NCBI GenBank assembly: GCA_016125185.1
Contig: WGMG01000006.1
Span: 310,001-374,000 of the forward strand
DNA: 64,000 nt
Direction of reading: 5' to 3'
DNA from: Armatimonadota bacterium
Lineage (GTDB): Bacteria > Armatimonadota > Fimbriimonadia > Fimbriimonadales > Fimbriimonadaceae
Shown here: positions 59,038-64,000 of the stretch, piece by piece
Numbering within the stretch: position 1 is the first letter of the stretch
How the letters are laid out: each line of letters opens with the position of its first letter
The notes under the pieces: model-generated
The model's input: only the letters and a program-made list of their open reading frames with translations
Databases searched by the model: none
What the model was told of the DNA's origin: nothing
Position numbers and translations under genes: made by a program

Positions 59038-60086
59038 GCAACCTGGTTTTCGGGTCGCTCCAGGCACCGCATGAATGCTTCGACGACGTTGGGATCGAAC
59101 TGAGCTCCCGAGTTTTCGCGGATGGCTTCTAGCGCGGCTTCGGTCGTCCACGCCTGCTTGTAGCTCCGTTCGTGGGTTAGAGCGTCGAAGACGTCGATCA
59201 CGGCAACGATACGCCCAGATATCGGGATGTCGTTACCTTTCAGCCCACACGGGTAGCCACGGCCGTCCCATCGCTCATGGTGGGAAAACGCAATCTGCTC
59301 GGCCATTGCCATCACGGAAGAATTGCTGCCCGAAAGAATCGACGCGCCGATCTCGGTATGTCGTTTCATCATCTCGAATTCCTCGGGAGTTAGCTTGCCC
59401 GGCTTGAGGAGTATTTCGTTAGAGATTCCGATCTTGCCGACATCGTAAAGCTGCGCAGCGAGTTGGATGTCGCGGACGAATGCTTCGTCCATTCCCAGTT
59501 CGGCGGCGAGAGCCGCCGAGAGAGTCCCGATGCGCTCACGATGGGTCTTGGCGTCTTCTTGAGGACATTCTGAGGGGCTAGCAAGCTTGCCGACAATCTC
59601 AAGTTCTTCGCGCTCGCGAAGTCGAAGCCGACTCTTCAACTCGGTTTCCGGCATGTTTCCTTCGACCGCAAGCTTTTTGAGAGCAAGCCTCATGCGGAGC
59701 AGGTTTTTGACCCTCATCGCTACTTCGATGGCTTCGAAAGGCTTGGTCAGGAAGTCGTGGGCTCCGAGGTTGATGGATTGTCGCCTGGTGGTGATGGTCG
59801 CATCGGCGGTCAGCACCATGATCGGGGTGAAAATCGTTTCTTCGTTTTGTGGCTTCAGCCGCTCAAGAATCTCCAGGCCAGAAATCTTGGGCATTTGGAG
59901 ATCTAGAGCCAACAGGTCGATTTCGTTGCTGGTGATGTAATCCCAGCCCGCTCGAGGATCGGTGAAGCTGACGACGTTTGAGTAACCCGAGTATTCGAGA
60001 ATACGCTGCAGCAGCAGAACGTTCGCCGGCTCATCGTCGATGATGCAGATACCGGCTTCAAGAAGATCCGAATCCCGCAGGATCAT
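59034..60086 (-). CDS. Response regulator with HD-GYP domain
   Basis: A 350-residue protein. The receiver domain (about 10-130) has IIDDEPANVLLLQRIL, the acceptor Asp in LLALDLQMPK and K in DFLTKPFE. A linker helix leads to the HD-GYP phosphodiesterase domain (about 165-345), with YDVGKIGISNEILLKPGKL, MMKRHTEIGASIL and HHERWDGRGYPCGLKGNDIP, where HHERWDGRGYP is the HD-GYP signature. It would degrade cyclic di-GMP when phosphorylated. It overlaps the upstream kinase gene by ATGA and is its obvious partner. Confidence 0.94.
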   Translation of the reverse strand: MILRDSDLLEAGICIIDDEPANVLLLQRILEYSGYSNVVSFTDPRAGWDYITSNEIDLLALDLQMPKISGLEILERLKPQNEETIFTPIMVLTADATITTRRQSINLGAHDFLTKPFEAIEVAMRVKNLLRMRLALKKLAVEGNMPETELKSRLRLREREELEIVGKLASPSECPQEDAKTHRERIGTLSAALAAELGMDEAFVRDIQLAAQLYDVGKIGISNEILLKPGKLTPEEFEMMKRHTEIGASILSGSNSSVMAMAEQIAFSHHERWDGRGYPCGLKGNDIPISGRIVAVIDVFDALTHERSYKQAWTTEAALEAIRENSGAQFDPNVVEAFMRCLERPENQVA

Positions 60087-62509
60087 GCTGCTTTTCTTTC
60101 CTCGGAAAAGAGGCTGACCAGACTGTTAACATCAACAGGCTTTGTCACAAATTCGTCGGCTCCGAGGTTCAAAAGCTCCTCGACGACGTGCGGATTGGTC
60201 TCTGCGCTCATGATGACGATACGGGTTCCACCGACAGCTTCGTCGCTGCGGAGGCTGCTTAGGACGTCTCGACCGTTGATGTCGGGAAGGTCCAGATCGA
60301 GCAGAATCAAGTCTGGTTGGTGGGCACGGGCCATTTCGATGCCAATGCCGCCTTCTTTGGCGCTCAGGAGCGCGACTCCGCTCATTTTCTCGACAACCTT
60401 GGAGACATAGCGAAGGTTGACGACGTTATCTTCGACAAGCAGAATTTTGAAGGCGTTTGGATCGATGAATCCGACCTCGCTCGCTTCGTTAGAGTCCTTC
60501 GCCTCGGATTCGGACTTGACGATCGACGACTTGCGGAAGTGGATGGCGAAGGTTGAACCTTTGCCGTAGGTGGATTGGACTTCCATGCTGGCACCCATCG
60601 CCTCGACGAGGGTCTTCGACAGGGCCAATCCGAGCCCGCTTCCTTCTACCTGCGAGTTATCCGAACCCAGGCGGTCAAACGGCGTAAAGAGGCGGTCGAG
60701 ATATTGCGATTCGATGCCGATGCCATTGTCGCTGACTTCGAGGATGAGTCCCTCGGCATGGTGATGCGCTCGCACTGTCACGCGGCCGCCAGCCTGGTTG
60801 TACTTGATGCCGTTTGAGAGCAGGTTGAGTGCAACTTGCTTCAAGCGTTGACGATCTGACCAAACGTCCGGGCAATTCAGGTCTTCGATCTCTAAGGTGA
60901 TGCTGTTCTTGGTCGCGATAGGACCCAAGAGGGCGAAGGATTCTTCGATCACTTCGCGCAGGTTCACCTTCTCGACCGAGAGGTTTACCTTTCGGGTTTC
61001 GATTCGTGCGATGTCGAGAATGTCGTTGACCAAGTTGAGCAAGTGCCTACCCGCAATGAGGATTTGGCCAACGTTTTCTGCCTGGCGGTCCGAAATGACT
61101 TCCATTTCGAGGAGCTGACCGAAGCCGAGGATCGCGTTGAGCGGCGTTCGAAGCTCGTGGCTCATTCGCGAAAGGAATTCGCTCTTTGCCTCGTTGGCTT
61201 TCTCGGCTGCCTTCTTCGAAGCCAAAATATGGTCCGTTGCGTGCTTTCGGAGTTCGATATCGTGCGCAGTGACCACAATACCGTTGATTTCCGGTACGTC
61301 GGTCATGTTGGAAACCGTCACTTCGTACCAGCGGAATTCGCGATCCTTGTTCTCAAAACGGATTTCGATCGTCGCTTCCTGCATCGAGGTTTCGCGGGCA
61401 GCTTCGATGGCTTCCTTGAGGGCCAGCCGATCGTCATGATGGATGAAAAGCCCGATGTCGACGTTGAGGTAGTCGACTTCCTTCCAGCCCAGTTGGCTAG
61501 TGATTCGGCCGAGAACGTAGTCTACGGTGCCATTTTCGTCGGTGATCCAAACGATGCGTTGGACCAGACTGCCGATCAAACGTCGCTGTCGATCTCGTCC
61601 GCGTCGTCCAGAACGAATCAAAAAGAAGATGATCGTCCAGATACCGGCAATGAGCACAAGCGGAAAATCGAAGGCTTGGCGAGCTTGGGGCAAGTTCCAA
61701 ATCGTTGAGAGTGGGTAGTCGCTCCAAAGTCGCCAGTCTGAGAACATGTGCGACTGTGCCAACCTTCGAGCCGAAGAGTAAAAATCGTTCGGGACAACCT
61801 CACCGTGCATCAGCTTGTCGCGGGTCGCGTCATCCAGGGCGTCCGTTGCACTCTGGGCTATGTACGAAGACGAGTTTGCTTCGACAAGATAGGTGCCTAC
61901 GGGCAATCGCGAGCGGACCAACGTGGTCGGAATGGTTGACCAAGCGAGTCCAATAATTTTGCCATCGGATGAAATGATTGGCAAGGTCTTGCCGAGACTG
62001 CGACCATCGTTGAAGAGCGACATCGAGCCGTACTCCTCAATCGCCTTTGGATTGATGCCGTGGAGGTTGAGATCGGTCAACTGCTTCCAATGGCTCGCCA
62101 GGAATTCATCGAAACCGTACGCCTCGAGCGGCTTTTCCGGTCGATCCGTCATGACCGGGATGACGCGATGATCGGAAGGGTCGGTGGATACGAGTCCGTT
62201 TCGCTTGTGGTCGAAGAACCAGGCGTGGCCGCCGCTGGTGTTCGGATTATTGACAAAATGGGTTGTGCGCTCGAAGTCGGCATCGAACTGAGCATTTAGC
62301 TGAGCTTCGGCGAGACGAAGATTGAGATGAATCTCTTTTCGAGTCTCGTCGCGAAGAAAAAGGACGTTGCCGATGGCCCAGCTAATAACAATAGCCGTAA
62401 AAAATGCTCCTATGCCGAGCGGCAATAGGAATACCGTCATATTCGAGCGCAGGAATCGTGCCCAAATCCTTCTGCCAAACGCTCGAAAGTCCTTCGTCCT
62501 TGAAACCAT
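60083..62509 (-). CDS. Hybrid sensor histidine kinase (CHASE4-like sensor, PAS, HisKA, HATPase, REC)
   Basis: About 808 residues. Two membrane spans (about 24-50 and 283-303) enclose a 230-residue extracytoplasmic sensor that resembles CHASE4-type domains in layout. A PAS domain (about 315-425) ends GIVVTAHDIELRKHA. The phosphorylated His (about 451) is in FLSRMSHELRTPLNAILG, and ATP-binding boxes are NLLSNGIKYNQAGG, DNGIGI and GSGLGLALSKTLVEAMG. A C-terminal receiver domain (about 690-805) has LLVEDN, LLDLDLPD and TKPVD. I start at ATG (MVSRTK); the TTG four codons earlier is possible. It is translated just before the HD-GYP regulator. Confidence 0.92.
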   Translation of the reverse strand: MVSRTKDFRAFGRRIWARFLRSNMTVFLLPLGIGAFFTAIVISWAIGNVLFLRDETRKEIHLNLRLAEAQLNAQFDADFERTTHFVNNPNTSGGHAWFFDHKRNGLVSTDPSDHRVIPVMTDRPEKPLEAYGFDEFLASHWKQLTDLNLHGINPKAIEEYGSMSLFNDGRSLGKTLPIISSDGKIIGLAWSTIPTTLVRSRLPVGTYLVEANSSSYIAQSATDALDDATRDKLMHGEVVPNDFYSSARRLAQSHMFSDWRLWSDYPLSTIWNLPQARQAFDFPLVLIAGIWTIIFFLIRSGRRGRDRQRRLIGSLVQRIVWITDENGTVDYVLGRITSQLGWKEVDYLNVDIGLFIHHDDRLALKEAIEAARETSMQEATIEIRFENKDREFRWYEVTVSNMTDVPEINGIVVTAHDIELRKHATDHILASKKAAEKANEAKSEFLSRMSHELRTPLNAILGFGQLLEMEVISDRQAENVGQILIAGRHLLNLVNDILDIARIETRKVNLSVEKVNLREVIEESFALLGPIATKNSITLEIEDLNCPDVWSDRQRLKQVALNLLSNGIKYNQAGGRVTVRAHHHAEGLILEVSDNGIGIESQYLDRLFTPFDRLGSDNSQVEGSGLGLALSKTLVEAMGASMEVQSTYGKGSTFAIHFRKSSIVKSESEAKDSNEASEVGFIDPNAFKILLVEDNVVNLRYVSKVVEKMSGVALLSAKEGGIGIEMARAHQPDLILLDLDLPDINGRDVLSSLRSDEAVGGTRIVIMSAETNPHVVEELLNLGADEFVTKPVDVNSLVSLFSEERKAA

Positions 62510-62596
62510 TTCGCGCCCCAATAAGGGAGTCCAAGTACTTTATCGGAATCCCAATAGGGCGTCATCACGTTTTATCGAAATTTTGAGGGGAATCTC

Positions 62597-63781
62597 TTAC
62601 GGGATTGCTTCAATGAGAACGGCGGTTGCTTCGCCGCCCCCGATACAGGGGGTCGCGATTGCATACTTGCCGCCTCGGCGACGCAGTTCAAACATGGCCG
62701 TCATCACAAGGCGTGCCCCGGTCATTCCAATGGGGTGGCCGAGAGCCACGGCACCGCCGTTGACATTCAGTTTTTCATGGGGAATTCCAAGCTTATCGCC
62801 ACATCCAAGGGCGACCACCGCGAACGCCTCGTTGATCTCGAAAAGGTCGATGTCGCCTACGGTTAATCCGGCTTTGTCGAGCACCTTTTGGATCGCCACC
62901 GCTGGGGCCGTAGTGAACTTCACCGGCTCTTGGGCGTGGGTGGCGTAACCCCTTACTTTTGCCAGCGGTTTGATGCCTCGCTTGGTCGCCTCTTCGGACG
63001 ACATGAGTACGAGTGCGCCGCCGCCGTCGTTAATCGAACTGGCGTTACCGGCGGTTGTCGGTCCCTCCTTGCTGAAGGCTGGGCGTAGGGAAGCGAGTTT
63101 GGCGAGGTCGCCGCCGCGCGACGGTTGTTCGTCCTGGGAGAACACGATGGGATCCCCCTTTCGCTGAGGGATTTCAACCGAAACAAGCTCGTCGTTGAAC
63201 CTTCCCTCGGCTTGCGCAGCCTTGGCGCGAGCAAAGGATTCTGCTGAGAAAGCGTCGAGCTGTTCTCGAGAGTATCCGAGTTCGTTGGCGGTCGAATCTC
63301 CGCAGGTGCCCATGTGGCAGTTATTGTAGGGGTCCCAAAGGCCATCATGGATCATCGAATCGATGATGGTGCCGTTGCCCATTCGATATCCGGCGCGGGC
63401 TTTGTCCAGCACGTACGGCGCATTGGTCATCGACTCCATTCCGCCCGCCACCACCACGTTCGAGTCGCCAAGCGCGATGGATTGGGAGGCTAACATGACG
63501 GCCTTCATGCCCGATCCGCAGACCTTGTTGATAGTCAGGCACGGGACATGGGTAGGCAATCCAGCGTAGATTGACGCTTGGCGGGCCGGAGCTTGACCCA
63601 TTCCACCGGTTAAGACACAACCCATGATGACTTCGTCCACGTCGTCTGGAGCGATTCCGGCTCTCTCGAGAGCGGCCTTGATGGCGAGAGCGCCGAGGCG
63701 CGGAGCAGGGAAGTCGGCGAGAGAACCCTGAAAGCTCGCGATCGGAGTTCGGGCGGCGGAAACAATCACTACGTCGTGCAT
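62597..63781 (-). CDS. Acetyl-CoA C-acetyltransferase (thiolase)
   Basis: A 394-residue thiolase that reversibly condenses two acetyl-CoA or cleaves acetoacetyl-CoA. The acylated C88 is in NKVCGSGMKAV. The catalytic His is in GGAVALGHPIGMTGAR, and the second Cys in ATPCIGGGEATAVLIE. NEAFA is present. Length is typical. It stands alone here, so whether it serves fatty-acid breakdown, ketone metabolism or isoprenoid/PHB synthesis is not shown. Confidence 0.95.
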   Translation of the reverse strand: MHDVVIVSAARTPIASFQGSLADFPAPRLGALAIKAALERAGIAPDDVDEVIMGCVLTGGMGQAPARQASIYAGLPTHVPCLTINKVCGSGMKAVMLASQSIALGDSNVVVAGGMESMTNAPYVLDKARAGYRMGNGTIIDSMIHDGLWDPYNNCHMGTCGDSTANELGYSREQLDAFSAESFARAKAAQAEGRFNDELVSVEIPQRKGDPIVFSQDEQPSRGGDLAKLASLRPAFSKEGPTTAGNASSINDGGGALVLMSSEEATKRGIKPLAKVRGYATHAQEPVKFTTAPAVAIQKVLDKAGLTVGDIDLFEINEAFAVVALGCGDKLGIPHEKLNVNGGAVALGHPIGMTGARLVMTAMFELRRRGGKYAIATPCIGGGEATAVLIEAIP

Positions 63782-63836
63782 GTCGATTTCTACTCCTAAG
63801 GGTACCCTTCAAGCTCAAAATTGAAACAGAAGGACC

Positions 63837-63866
63837 TTGTTTTCCGTAGTGCAAATTTGGTATTAT
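63837..63866 (+). promoter_or_regulatory. Possible sigma-70 promoter of rpoZ
   Basis: TTGTTT (63837-63842) and TATTAT (63861-63866) with an 18-base spacer, 22 bases before the rpoZ start. Confidence 0.4.
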
Positions 63867-63888
63867 TCAAATTCGCGCCTCTTGTCCT

Positions 63889-64000
63889 ATGCTTCCCAAT
63901 CCTGACATCCTAAACGACTATTCCCTCGGAAAGTTTGTGCTCTCCAATCTGGCCGCCAAGAGAGCCAAGCAACTTCGAGAGGGTGCGTTGCCGTTAGTTC
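63889..64000 (+). CDS. rpoZ: RNA polymerase omega subunit (3' end missing)
   Basis: The first 37 codons of a gene running off the right edge: MLPNPDILNDYSLGKFVLSN followed by LAAKRAKQLREGALPLV. This matches the omega subunit start, in which a short polar leader is followed by F.L....A.RARQL..G..P, and the RAKQLREGA-LPLV segment corresponds to the conserved AxRAxQL motif that contacts beta'. Omega helps fold beta' and assemble RNA polymerase. It is transcribed divergently from the thiolase gene. Confidence 0.85.
   Translation, partial: MLPNPDILNDYSLGKFVLSNLAAKRAKQLREGALPLV

Overview
This 64 kb window is a bacterial chromosomal segment of moderately high G+C, densely packed on both strands, with short intergenic gaps and many 1-4 base stop/start overlaps. 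I see no transposase, integrase, phage gene, CRISPR array or rRNA operon. The gene content fits an Armatimonadota-like bacterium, probably close to Fimbriimonadia. The evidence is a set of prepilin-type proteins with the H-X9-DG C-terminal signature, a DUF1552 / DUF1587-1592-1588-1585 pair with a CXXCH haem motif, a PEP-CTERM protein, and a dnaG-sigma factor cluster. This placement is an inference from gene families, not from a phylogeny.

Layout, left to right. 1-4.7 kb: tail of an inositol-monophosphatase-like gene, a peroxiredoxin-like protein, and a minus-strand unit of secreted Gly-rich protein, dnaG and an RpoD-type sigma factor. 4.9-7.7 kb: trxA, murJ and a methyltransferase. 7.8-11.8 kb: ECF sigma factor, small membrane protein, KdpE-like response regulator and hybrid histidine kinase. 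12.1-16.4 kb: minus-strand run of CBS protein, bcp, rocD, panB, panC, a basic small protein and tRNA-Thr. 16.5-18.0 kb: MTA-phosphorylase-like protein and a degenerate DprA-like protein. 18.0-20 kb: lamin-tail-like protein, MarR regulator, TlpA-like lipoprotein and four-helix-bundle protein. 20.0-21.8 kb: thrS. 21.9-25.6 kb: three tandem cassettes, each a prepilin-type H-X9-DG protein plus a tiny lipoprotein. 25.8-30.6 kb: DUF1587/1592/1588/1585 protein, DUF1552 protein and serine hydrolase operon. 31-35.8 kb: sufC-sufD, DinB, Lrp/AsnC regulator and cysteine desulfurase. 36-37.3 kb: a second RpoD-type sigma factor. 37.4-39 kb: ECF sigma, zinc-type anti-sigma and PEP-CTERM protein. 39.1-44.2 kb: NTF2-like protein, AmpG-like MFS and an array of four H-X9-DG-like membrane proteins that lack the prepilin cleavage motif. 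44.2-50 kb: epimerase, ubiX, two tandem TPR-GGDEF proteins and a TIGR01777 epimerase. 50-56.7 kb: tig, ArsR-type regulator, BNR-repeat secreted protein, 3D-domain protein, rsmA and queG. 56.7-64 kb: glgA, GIN-domain lipoprotein, HD-GYP response regulator, hybrid kinase, thiolase and the first 37 codons of rpoZ.

The strongest candidates for something undescribed are these. First, a nearly identical 30-bp element lies upstream of an ECF sigma gene and again upstream of the adjacent PEP-CTERM gene; it looks like an autoregulated ECF regulon for a PEP-CTERM surface protein. Second, the triplicated prepilin + mini-lipoprotein cassettes share a -10 box and a 5'-leader hairpin whose sequence varies while pairing is kept. 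Third, four tandem H-X9-DG-like proteins have lost the FTLIE prepilin signal but kept the core fold signature and gained cysteines. A short Arg-rich leader ORF ending inside the Shine-Dalgarno of the 3D-domain gene is a smaller but clean observation.
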